Below, piece by piece: positions 1-7,101 of a DNA stretch of 10,179 nucleotides. A program made the translations under genes and the position numbers. Within the stretch, counting starts at the first letter, position 1. Every line of letters begins with the position of its first letter. The notes under the pieces are model-generated. The model saw only the letters and a list, made by a program, of their open reading frames with translations. It ran no database searches and had not been told where the DNA came from. The stretch is from Clostridia bacterium (GTDB lineage Bacteria > Bacillota > Clostridia > Christensenellales > Pumilibacteraceae): positions 1 to 10,179 of the forward strand of contig CAAFIN010000258.1 in assembly GCA_900762945.1 (NCBI GenBank), written 5' to 3'.

Positions 1-35
1 AAGTGTGGAAAACTACGTTCGAACCGTACTGGTAA
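1..35 (+). CDS. Possible C-terminal tail of an upstream gene (partial)
   Basis: A frame that is open from the window edge ends at a TAA at 33-35 and would give a tail reading VWKTTFEPYW. It stops 13 nt before the permease start, which is normal operon spacing. In sugar ABC operons of this layout the gene before the two permeases is usually the extracellular solute-binding protein, so that is the natural guess. Ten residues are too few to recognise a family. Frame 2 is also open here and would end at 59-61 inside the permease gene, so the choice of frame rests on spacing alone. Confidence 0.35.
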   Translation, partial: VWKTTFEPYW

Positions 36-48
36 ACGAGAGAAAAGC

Positions 49-621
49 ATGGAGACTATAGGTAAAATCAAGAAAAAGCCGTTTTTTACTCGGAGAAAAC
101 TGCGTAACGCGTTGTTTTACGCGGTGATGGCGGGCATACCGGTAATTCAGGTCTGTATATTCTATATCGGAGTAAATCTGAACTCCGTGCTGCTCGCGTT
201 CCGCAAGTACGACTTCGCGACCGGCGGTTACGAGTGGGACGGACTGAATAATTTCAGACAGTTCTTCGCAAGTTTTTCGACGTATTCGTACATGCGCTCG
301 GCGCTGAAAAACTCGTTTATCGTGTTTTTCGCCACTATACTCGTTAGTTTCAGCGGCGGCATAATAATGTCGTTCTATATCTACAAACAGCGGTTTTTAG
401 GCAAGTTCTTCCGCGTAATGCTGTTTATGCCGTCGATGGTGTCGTCCATGGTACTGGTAATAATCTTCTCGTACTTCGCCGACAGCGCGATCCCGGTAAT
501 CACGCACTACGCGACCCCGGGCTTGCTCGCCAATTCCGATACGACGTTTATAACGATGCTTTTGTTTACGCTGTGGCTGGGCTTCGGCAGCGGTATGCTG
601 GTGTATATACCGGCACGATGA
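49..621 (+). CDS. Sugar ABC transporter permease, MalF/UgpA type, N-terminal part (frameshifted)
   Basis: This is the N-terminal 190 residues of a carbohydrate ABC transporter inner-membrane permease (binding-protein-dependent transport family). A basic start rich in Lys and Arg is followed by membrane segments at about residues 22-45, 86-108, 122-144 and 166-187. The frame then ends at a TGA just before the place where the EAA loop, which contacts the ATPase, should lie. That loop is found in another frame directly downstream (see 573-971). Removing one TA from the TATATA at 604-609 joins the two parts into a protein of about 306 aa, the usual length for this family. The Met at 49 is preferred because a basic N-terminus is typical and a weak purine-rich GAGAG lies at 38-42, but the frame stays open upstream to the window edge. 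The gene pairs with the second permease to form a heterodimeric channel. Either a real pseudogene or a sequencing or assembly error would explain the break. Confidence 0.85.
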   Translation: METIGKIKKKPFFTRRKLRNALFYAVMAGIPVIQVCIFYIGVNLNSVLLAFRKYDFATGGYEWDGLNNFRQFFASFSTYSYMRSALKNSFIVFFATILVSFSGGIIMSFYIYKQRFLGKFFRVMLFMPSMVSSMVLVIIFSYFADSAIPVITHYATPGLLANSDTTFITMLLFTLWLGFGSGMLVYIPAR

Positions 622-971
622 ACGGCATATCCGAATCGCTGGTCGAAGCGGCGAAACTGGACGGTTGCGGAGTGTTCCGCGAGTTTATTCACGTCACGCT
701 CCCGTCGATTTATCCCACGATCGTGGTGTTTTTCGTGGGGCAGATGTCCGTGTTTTTCAGTAATCAGATGAACGTTTTCGCGTTCTACGGCGGCGACGCC
801 GAGTATAAACTTTACACTTTCGGCTACTGGCTGTACGTTTCCGTTCAGCGCGCTTCGCCGGCGGATTATCCGTACCTTGCGGCGGTAGGCATAATTCTCA
901 CGCTGATACTCGCGCCGATTGTGCTCGTCGTGCGCAAACTGCTGCTGAAATTCGGACCGAGCGCGGACTAG
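573..971 (+). CDS. Sugar ABC transporter permease, MalF/UgpA type, C-terminal part (frameshifted)
   Basis: This is the missing second half of the first permease, in another frame. The homologous part begins at about 609 (Thr-Gly-Thr-Met). The residues from 573 to 608 are simply the N-terminal gene read out of frame. From 645 comes the EAA signature (EAAKLDG, then Ile and Leu-Pro at the expected spacing), the cytoplasmic loop that docks on the ATPase subunit. Two further membrane stretches follow, at about 709-770 and 870-945. If the fragment were translated separately, the most sensible start is the ATG at 618, which overlaps the upstream stop as ATGA and gives 117 aa. I see no good ribosome binding site for either start. 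Without a frame change, no normal full-length permease is made from this copy. Confidence 0.8.
   Translation: MAGLRQRYAGVYTGTMNGISESLVEAAKLDGCGVFREFIHVTLPSIYPTIVVFFVGQMSVFFSNQMNVFAFYGGDAEYKLYTFGYWLYVSVQRASPADYPYLAAVGIILTLILAPIVLVVRKLLLKFGPSAD
604..609 (+). other. Apparent frameshift site (extra TA in TATATA) in the first permease
   Basis: The run TATATA joins the two halves of one permease reading frame. With one TA unit removed, codons run Leu-Val-Tyr-Thr-Gly-Thr-Met without a break from the 49 frame into the 573 frame. A dinucleotide run is a classic place for replication slippage. It does not match the heptamer known for programmed -1 shifting, so recoding is unlikely. Confidence 0.75.
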
Positions 972-977
972 GATGGC

Positions 978-1907
978 ATGGTTATGATCGAAAATACCTC
1001 TCGTAGAAAAATTCGTGACAGAATAAAGCATACTTTCACCACGACCAACGTGCTGTTTATAGTCGCGTTCGTGCTTTTCGCGCTGTTCGTTTCGCTGTTT
1101 CTCTATCTTCTGTACTGGGGCTTTATCACCTCGTTCAAGGACAATTACAACGACTTCGTCCGCAACGTGCTGGGGCTTCCGAAAAAATGGATGTTCAGCA
1201 ACTACGCAGAATCGTTCAAAGCGATCAAAGTCCGTATCGCTTCCGGCAGCGGCGTAAGGTACGCGTTTTTTCCCGAACTTCTCCTTAACAGCGTACTGTA
1301 TTCGGTCGGCGGCGCGCTAGTTCTCGTGTGTTCGGCGTGCTTTACCGCCTACTGCGTGGCGAAGTTCGACAAATGCAAATTTTCGAAAATTCTGTACGCT
1401 TTCAATATCGTGACCATGATTTTGCCGATAGTGGGGTCGGGTCCGTCCACCTTGCAAATCATGCGCGCGTTGCATATCTACGACACGATTATCGGGTTCT
1501 GGATCACGAAAGCGCACTTTATGGGTCTTAACTTTCTGTTGTTCCACGCGGCGTTCACGAAACTGGCAAAAGAGTACTCCGAAGCCGCCGAACTGGACGG
1601 CGCTTCTAACTTTGGCGTGTTTTTCAGAATCGTTCTGCCGCTTATAGGCGGAATATTCCTGACGATATTCCTTATCGAGTTCGTGGCGATCTGGAACGAT
1701 TATCAGACCCCGCTCGTGTACATGCCCACGCACCCGCCGCTTTCTACCGGCGTATTCGAATTCAGCCGCTCGTCGTCCAACGCGACGGTAGGCACTCCGC
1801 ACAAGATTGCGGGCTGTATGATATTGTTTTTACCGATTTTCGTCATCTTCCTTATTTTCCACGGCAGACTGATGAAAAACCTTTCCATGGGAGGGATCAA
1901 AGAATAA
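978..1907 (+). CDS. Carbohydrate ABC transporter permease, MalG/UgpE type
   Basis: This is the intact second permease of a binding-protein-dependent sugar importer. At 309 aa it is near the family's normal length. A basic N-terminus leads to a first membrane helix at about residues 24-48, with further hydrophobic segments at about 98-128, 137-153, 170-192, 216-238 and 277-296. The EAA loop is clear: Glu202-Ala-Ala, Gly208, Ile218 and Leu220-Pro221. The gene starts 6 nt after the first permease ends, as expected for partner subunits. ATG occurs at both 978 and 984. The purine-rich AGGATGG at 970-976 lies better placed for 984, so the real protein may be two residues shorter. The stop TAA at 1905-1907 abuts the next ATG. 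No ATP-binding subunit is encoded nearby. In many Bacillota one shared MsmK-like ATPase serves several such importers (family knowledge), and this may apply here. Confidence 0.95.
   Translation: MVMIENTSRRKIRDRIKHTFTTTNVLFIVAFVLFALFVSLFLYLLYWGFITSFKDNYNDFVRNVLGLPKKWMFSNYAESFKAIKVRIASGSGVRYAFFPELLLNSVLYSVGGALVLVCSACFTAYCVAKFDKCKFSKILYAFNIVTMILPIVGSGPSTLQIMRALHIYDTIIGFWITKAHFMGLNFLLFHAAFTKLAKEYSEAAELDGASNFGVFFRIVLPLIGGIFLTIFLIEFVAIWNDYQTPLVYMPTHPPLSTGVFEFSRSSSNATVGTPHKIAGCMILFLPIFVIFLIFHGRLMKNLSMGGIKE
1889..1895 (+). promoter_or_regulatory. Ribosome binding site for the 1017-aa protein
   Basis: GGGAGGG lies inside the last codons of the permease gene, 12 nt before the ATG at 1908. The spacing is a little long, but it is the only purine-rich core near this start, and the start directly abuts the preceding TAA, suggesting translational coupling. 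Confidence 0.5.
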
Positions 1908-4900
1908 ATGACGACTTATACCGATAAATCCGTAAAATCGAAGATCATTTCGTTCGTCGTCGCGGCTATGCTGGTTATAGCGTGCGGCGCGTTCGCGGCG
2001 GTAAGCCGCGGCAAAACGGCTGAAGCGGAAATTCCCGTGCTGAATTGCGCGGAAACGCTGTCCGAGCGCTACGAACTCGGCGAAACGCTCGTTTTGCCCG
2101 AAGCCGCGATTTCATACGGCGGCAAAGAATACGCCGCTTTGGCGGTCACGACTTATCCGGGCGGCACTGTCACGACTTCGAAAACGTTGTTGCTGTCCGA
2201 GCGTGGCAAGTATGTCGTGAGATTCCGCGCAGAAGCGGACGGCAGAGAGATCACCGCGGAAAGAACGTTCGAAGCCCGCGAAAAACTGTTCGCGGCGGGA
2301 AAACCTACCGAAACCCGTTACGCCACCGACGAGAATAATGAACTCAGCGAAATCAATACCGGAGCGAGCGGACGATACGTTAATTTATATCGCGGCGCTA
2401 CGCTGAAATACAATTCGGTCATCGACCTTAAAAAACTCGGCGGCGACGATTTTATTTCGTTTAATCTTTTGCCCGCGCTTGACGGTAGTCGCGACGCGTC
2501 GCACATTTACGTCACGCTTACCGACGCTTTCGACGAGAGAAACTACGTCACGATCCGCGTGTATTCGTCGCTGAAAGGCAAGGAAAACACGACGGAAGAA
2601 GCACACGCGAACTCGTGGCAGGTTCGTTACTCGTATATCGCGGCGAGCGCCAACGGCTCGAAGTACGCGGGACTAGAGGCGGGTAAAAACAAAGTGCATT
2701 ACAACAACAATTTCGGCAGTTCCGCGACGTTTTCGTTCTACGGCTACGAAAAAAATACGTTCTATACCGATAAAAACGGCGAGAAAAAACCGCAATTTTT
2801 AGCGCTTGCCTACGACCCCGAAACCAAGTCGGTTTATCAGACTTCGGGTATCGGCAGATATATAGTATCAGATCTCGACGACCGCGACTACAACTCCGAT
2901 TACGTTTTTGGCGGGTTTACGACGGACGAAGTTTTTCTGTCGGTAACCGTCGACGGCTTGACGAACGACAGCGCGAAAATGCTGATAACCGATATCGCGG
3001 GGCAGGGTACGAAAGACGATTATCTTGACGGCGACTACAGACCCGTGATAGAAGTAAACGCGGACGGTTACGCGGAAAGCGACCTTCCTACGGCGGTTCC
3101 CGGCGTGCGTTACCCGCTGTATGCGGCGATCGCTCGCGACGCTTACGACGGCTATCCTACGGTAAAGACCGAGGTTTTCTACGGTTACGGCACTTCTTCG
3201 CAGTACTCGGTAAATATCCGCGACGGCGCGTTCGTTCCGGATATTCCCGGCGTTTACACGATCCGTTATTCGGCTGAAAATTCGTTCGGCAACGTCGGCG
3301 AAAAACTTCTCCGCGTAGCGGCGGTTTCCGGAAACGCCGCGCCCGTTATATCGGACGTGAAGTACGACGGGACTTACTACGCGGGCGAGCCGATAGCGAT
3401 AGTTACGCCGGTCTACGGCGGCGGCAGCGGTAACAAAAGCCTTGCCGTACGAGTGGTTTGCGGCAGCGAAGAAATTAAAATAACGGACGGCGCGTTCCGC
3501 CCGCTGAAAAAGGGTACTTACGAAGTCATCTATACTGTGACCGATTACCTCGGACAGATCGCGAAAAAGCGCGCGAGCATAGAAGTCCGCGCGAAAAACG
3601 TGCCCGTGTTTATCGACGAGATAGATGTACCCGACTACTTTATCGCAGGGTACAAGTATACGCTTCCGAAGATTTTTGCGTACGACTTTTCGGACGGAAT
3701 GAAGAAAGCGCCCACCGCAATCGCGGCAAAGGGCGGCGAGTTCGACTCTGAAACCCGCGAGTTCGTTCCGTCGGAAAACGCCGAAAAAGCGAGGATTTAC
3801 TACGCGGCGGCGGGAGTAACGAAAAGCGTAATCGTACCGATAGTGAACGTGAAAAACTCCGACGGCGGACTGGACCTTACCAAATTTTTCGACCTTAGCG
3901 GACTTACCGCGCAAGCGTTCGACGAGGAAATAATTTTCACGGCCGGCGGAGAAAAAGAAACCGCGGGTTATCGGTTTATTAATCCGCTGGTAGCCGACGG
4001 CTTTTCCGCTTCGTTCCGTTTCGTGCCCGGCAAAACGCGTTTTTCGCGGCTCGATCTTACGCTTACGGACGAAGCCGACCGCAGAGTTTCGCTCGACGTC
4101 GCGTTTACCAAAAGGGGCGGCGACGTCGTAATGAACGCCGGCGGCAGCGTCTATACGCTCGCGGGCGCGCTCTCCGGCGGTACGATAACGATCGGATATA
4201 ACCGCGCCGACAACGCGCTGACGGTCAATAATTCCGTCACCGTGGCGCTGAAAGACTTCGGCGGTTTCCCGTCGGGACGAATTATGATCGGCGCGGAAAT
4301 GAGCGGAGTGTACGGCGAAGCGGCGTTTGCCGCGTCGAATATCTGCGGGCAGAAGATAAGCAACGTAGACAACGATAACGTGCGCGCTTCGTTCGCGCCC
4401 GCTGACACGATTTCGCTCACGGCGAGCATGGGCAAAACGTTGACGATCCCCAAGGGATATTCCGCGGACGTACTGTACCCGCTGTCGGAATGCGACGTTA
4501 CGGTGTACCTGCCGGACGGCACGATAGCGACTTCGACGGACGGAATAAGGCTTTACGAGGTGGCGGCGGACAGAAACTACGAGATCGCGGCGAACGCTTA
4601 CGGCACGGTGCAGATCCGTTACCGCGCGACCGCCGACGAGGAGGGGCTGGAAACCCGCACGATATTCTACAGTATTCAGTTGCTTGACGAACTCCCGCCC
4701 GAAATTATGCTCGACGGCAAACTGCCCGAGTCCGTCAAGGTCGGACAAGCGATCAAGTTCCCGACCGTTACGGCAAAGGACAACGTGAGTGAAAACGTAA
4801 CCGTGTCCGTACTCGTGCGTTGCCCGGGTACTTCGAAAATCGTTTATATAAAGGACGCAACGTTTACGCCGACCGAAGCGGGCGAGTACACGGTGACTTT

Positions 4901-4961
4901 TATCGCCGCGGACGAAGCGGGCAATACCGCCGCGCTCGAATACAAAGTGACGGCGAAGTAG
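1908..4961 (+). CDS. Large exported multi-domain Ig-like protein, possible glycan-binding or adhesive surface protein
   Basis: This 1017-aa protein has an export signal: Lys7, Lys10 and Lys12, then a hydrophobic stretch at residues 13-32. VIAC at 23-26 would fit a lipobox, whereas AEA at 38-40 would fit ordinary signal peptidase, so the anchoring is unsettled. No LPXTG motif or C-terminal membrane helix is present. Ig-like units can be seen at about residues 50-122, 395-472, 478-560, 565-648 and 930-1016. Three share the strand motif D-G/A-A/T-F-x-P followed by G-x-Y, at about 439, 527 and 983. Between them lie two larger domains, at about 150-365 and 655-815, that resemble each other (SFNLLP at 184 against SFRFVP at 702, each followed by a Leu-Thr-Asp segment). 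They look like lectin-type beta sandwiches, but I cannot assign a family. I see no enzyme motif. The position between the permeases and a DUF4838 enzyme suggests substrate capture at the surface, which is inference. Confidence 0.9.
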   Translation: MTTYTDKSVKSKIISFVVAAMLVIACGAFAAVSRGKTAEAEIPVLNCAETLSERYELGETLVLPEAAISYGGKEYAALAVTTYPGGTVTTSKTLLLSERGKYVVRFRAEADGREITAERTFEAREKLFAAGKPTETRYATDENNELSEINTGASGRYVNLYRGATLKYNSVIDLKKLGGDDFISFNLLPALDGSRDASHIYVTLTDAFDERNYVTIRVYSSLKGKENTTEEAHANSWQVRYSYIAASANGSKYAGLEAGKNKVHYNNNFGSSATFSFYGYEKNTFYTDKNGEKKPQFLALAYDPETKSVYQTSGIGRYIVSDLDDRDYNSDYVFGGFTTDEVFLSVTVDGLTNDSAKMLITDIAGQGTKDDYLDGDYRPVIEVNADGYAESDLPTAVPGVRYPLYAAIARDAYDGYPTVKTEVFYGYGTSSQYSVNIRDGAFVPDIPGVYTIRYSAENSFGNVGEKLLRVAAVSGNAAPVISDVKYDGTYYAGEPIAIVTPVYGGGSGNKSLAVRVVCGSEEIKITDGAFRPLKKGTYEVIYTVTDYLGQIAKKRASIEVRAKNVPVFIDEIDVPDYFIAGYKYTLPKIFAYDFSDGMKKAPTAIAAKGGEFDSETREFVPSENAEKARIYYAAAGVTKSVIVPIVNVKNSDGGLDLTKFFDLSGLTAQAFDEEIIFTAGGEKETAGYRFINPLVADGFSASFRFVPGKTRFSRLDLTLTDEADRRVSLDVAFTKRGGDVVMNAGGSVYTLAGALSGGTITIGYNRADNALTVNNSVTVALKDFGGFPSGRIMIGAEMSGVYGEAAFAASNICGQKISNVDNDNVRASFAPADTISLTASMGKTLTIPKGYSADVLYPLSECDVTVYLPDGTIATSTDGIRLYEVAADRNYEIAANAYGTVQIRYRATADEEGLETRTIFYSIQLLDELPPEIMLDGKLPESVKVGQAIKFPTVTAKDNVSENVTVSVLVRCPGTSKIVYIKDATFTPTEAGEYTVTFIAADEAGNTAALEYKVTAK

Positions 4962-4964
4962 GAG
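4960..4964 (+). promoter_or_regulatory. Ribosome binding site for the DUF4838 lipoprotein
   Basis: AGGAG overlaps the stop codon of the preceding gene and lies 6 nt before the ATG at 4971, which fixes that start. The following bases, AACG, recur after the ribosome binding site of the next gene. Confidence 0.85.
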
Positions 4965-4970
4965 AACGAA

Positions 4971-7088
4971 ATGAAAAACAAACCGATTAAAATACTCGCG
5001 TTCGCGCTCGCGGCGGTGACGTTCGTATGCGGGTTGACGGGTTGCTCCGGTAACGGCGGCAAAACCGACGACCCGACCGACAACCGGATAAAAGAAACTT
5101 CTTACGACCTCGTTTCCGGCGGACGAACGGACTATACCGTAGTCTATCCCGAGGATATGGCGAACGACTCGTACGTCGATATCGCGGTGGAAGAACTGTG
5201 TAATTTTTTCACGGAAAGTACCGGCAACACTATCGCTTGCGTTTCCGACAAAGGACTTACTCACAAGGCTTCGAATAAGTATATTTCGATAGGCAACACC
5301 GCGCTTCTCGCTTCGTCGGGTATAGAAGTCGATACGTCCGCGCTCGGCGGCGACGGTTATAAGATCAAAACCGTCGACCAAAGCGTGTATCTGTACGGAA
5401 AAACCACTTACGGCACGCTGTACTCGGTGTACGAGTTCCTTCACCGCCAGTTCGGTTACGAGTTCTTCGCCAAGGACTGTTACAGCCTCGAAAAGAACGT
5501 GAAGAGCAAAAAACTGCTCGATTTCGACTACGCGTACACGCCGTCGATAGCCCAGCGGTTCATGGCGGACGGCACGCTCAACTACGATAACGAGTCCGCG
5601 CGCAGAATGCGTTCCGCGCCCGTAGATTCGTTTTTGGTCGCGCCCGACAAGGGCAGATGGCATACAACCCAAGGACTGGTGCGTATAGAAACCTATCTCA
5701 ACCCGGACGACCCCGAGAATTATCATCCCGAGTTTTTCAGTTACAATCTTCCCGAAGAGGAGAGCGCGAATACCGGTTCACATAGTTATTACGAAGCGGT
5801 CAAAAAGTATCCGACAGTGGGCGTTGACGAGGAAACGGCAAAGAAGAATCGCGACCTTATCAACGGCAGACTGCAACTTTGTTTCAGCGGCAGACCGCAC
5901 GCGGACGGCAAGGACGACGGCATGCCCGCCGATCAGACCCCGCTCGTGAACGCGATCGTCAAACAAATGAAATACTTCGTCGACAAGTTTATCGAAAGCA
6001 AGGTCGACGACAACGATCTGTATATGTGTTTTACGCAGATGGACAACTTCGACTGGTGCGAGTGCGATTACTGCCGCGCGACCACGGCGGAGTACGGCGG
6101 CTCGATGGCGGCGGGTTATATCGTCGTAGCCAACAAGGTCGCGGATATAATGTACGACTACGTAAAATCGACTTACGGTCGCGAGTTTACCACCTTTATT
6201 TTCGCGTATCAGAACACCGAAAAACCGCCCGTGAGAGAAACGAACGGCAAGTACGAGCCGATACTCGACGGAAAATACGGCGACGATATAATCTTTAGCA
6301 AGCACGTTTCGCTTCTTTACGCGCCCATCGCCGCGTGCTATTACAATTCGTTCTACGACGAAGTGAACGTGACCGAGTACGAGCGTATGGAACAGTGGAG
6401 ATTGCTTACCGACAACATGGGCGTATGGACTTACGGCAAGACTTTCTATCACGACTTTTTCGTGCCGATGAATTCATACAACTCGCTGAAAGAGAACTTT
6501 AATTTCTTTATGGAAAACAAGGTCAATTTTCTGCACGCGCAAGGTCAGAGTTGGAATCGTCAATGCACCGAGTGGAACGATCTCAAAACCTATCTCAACG
6601 CTTCGCTCGCGTGGGATTACACGCAGGATATGGACGTAATGATCGACAAGTTTTTCACGAACTTTTACGGCGACGCCGCGCCCGCGATGCGGAAGTGGTT
6701 CGACGATTTCCGCTTGTGGCACACCGCGCAGACGGAAAGCAGGGGCTGGAACTATCGCGGTACGAGCGCCGGCAGAAAGACGATGGACGCTTCGTTCTAT
6801 CCCTACGGCAAACTCATGCAATGGCAGAAAAATCTCGACGAGGCTTACGCCTCGATTGAAAAGTACAAGACTTCGGACCCCGCGCTTTACGACAAACTCG
6901 AGCGGAGAATAACCAAGGACGGGCTTAGCCTTAAATACCTTATTTACAATCTGCACGAGCCCACGATAGGCTACGCCGAAGCGGACAGAATCTATCGGCA
7001 GATGATGGAGGACGCGGTGCGCGTGGGCGTGACCGAGTGCAAAGAGGATCGTCCGCTGGAAGAACTCTTACGCACTACAGTATTGTAA
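4971..7088 (+). CDS. DUF4838-type lipoprotein, probable glycoside hydrolase (GH163-like?)
   Basis: This is a 705-aa surface lipoprotein. A basic leader and hydrophobic core end in the lipobox LTGC with Cys25 as lipid acceptor, and a Gly/Asp-rich linker follows. Residues about 53-170 have the pattern of the alpha/beta domain found before the barrel in GH67-like and DUF4838 enzymes, ending in YSVYEFLHRQFGYEFF. The body matches DUF4838: HPEFF at 252-256, LQLCFS at 301-306, then MDNFDW at 357-362 running into the Cys signature C363-x-C365-x-x-C368. The C-terminal TEWNDLKTYL (533-542) and NFYGDAAP (564-571) are also typical. The length suits a complete family member. Some DUF4838 proteins, such as BT1044 of Bacteroides thetaiotaomicron, are GH163 endo-beta-N-acetylglucosaminidases acting on complex N-glycans (established). 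Whether this one is active, and on what, is inference; I cannot place the catalytic carboxylates with certainty. Its neighbours point to processing of glycans for the linked importer. Confidence 0.9.
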   Translation: MKNKPIKILAFALAAVTFVCGLTGCSGNGGKTDDPTDNRIKETSYDLVSGGRTDYTVVYPEDMANDSYVDIAVEELCNFFTESTGNTIACVSDKGLTHKASNKYISIGNTALLASSGIEVDTSALGGDGYKIKTVDQSVYLYGKTTYGTLYSVYEFLHRQFGYEFFAKDCYSLEKNVKSKKLLDFDYAYTPSIAQRFMADGTLNYDNESARRMRSAPVDSFLVAPDKGRWHTTQGLVRIETYLNPDDPENYHPEFFSYNLPEEESANTGSHSYYEAVKKYPTVGVDEETAKKNRDLINGRLQLCFSGRPHADGKDDGMPADQTPLVNAIVKQMKYFVDKFIESKVDDNDLYMCFTQMDNFDWCECDYCRATTAEYGGSMAAGYIVVANKVADIMYDYVKSTYGREFTTFIFAYQNTEKPPVRETNGKYEPILDGKYGDDIIFSKHVSLLYAPIAACYYNSFYDEVNVTEYERMEQWRLLTDNMGVWTYGKTFYHDFFVPMNSYNSLKENFNFFMENKVNFLHAQGQSWNRQCTEWNDLKTYLNASLAWDYTQDMDVMIDKFFTNFYGDAAPAMRKWFDDFRLWHTAQTESRGWNYRGTSAGRKTMDASFYPYGKLMQWQKNLDEAYASIEKYKTSDPALYDKLERRITKDGLSLKYLIYNLHEPTIGYAEADRIYRQMMEDAVRVGVTECKEDRPLEELLRTTVL

Positions 7089-7092
7089 GGAG
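7087..7092 (+). promoter_or_regulatory. Ribosome binding site for the Big_2/GLUG lipoprotein
   Basis: AAGGAG overlaps the TAA of the preceding gene and lies 9 nt before the ATG at 7102. This supports that start over the in-frame ATG at 7117. Confidence 0.85.
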
Positions 7093-7101
7093 AACGGAAC
7101 G

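Noticed and set aside
2..61. Frame 2 open reading from the window edge to 59-61 as the upstream gene's end
   Set aside because: It would overlap the permease start by 13 nt. The frame ending at 33-35 gives ordinary spacing. Neither can be proved from so few codons.
604..621. Programmed ribosomal frameshift in the first permease
   Set aside because: TATATA is not a slippery heptamer, and I see no clear stimulatory stem-loop or upstream Shine-Dalgarno. Permeases of this family are not known to use recoding.
507..1802. Antisense frames opposite the two permeases (507-1031 and 1317-1802)
   Set aside because: The products are basic and low in complexity with no membrane or family signature, while the sense strand shows permease motifs.
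2045..2338. Arg-rich forward frame inside the 1017-aa gene
   Set aside because: It is an out-of-frame reading with an Arg-heavy product and no ribosome binding site. The same holds for the forward frames at 1328-1531, 4490-4687, 5879-6298, 6551-6859, 8042-8302, 8306-8500 and 8901-9086.
2868..5726. Antisense open frame of 952 codons across two genes
   Set aside because: It is in codon register with both sense genes, so it needs only the absence of TTA, CTA and TCA codons. Its product is rich in Arg, Val and His with no recognisable domain, and it ends at the rare sense TCA at 2868. The sense genes have ribosome binding sites and export signals.
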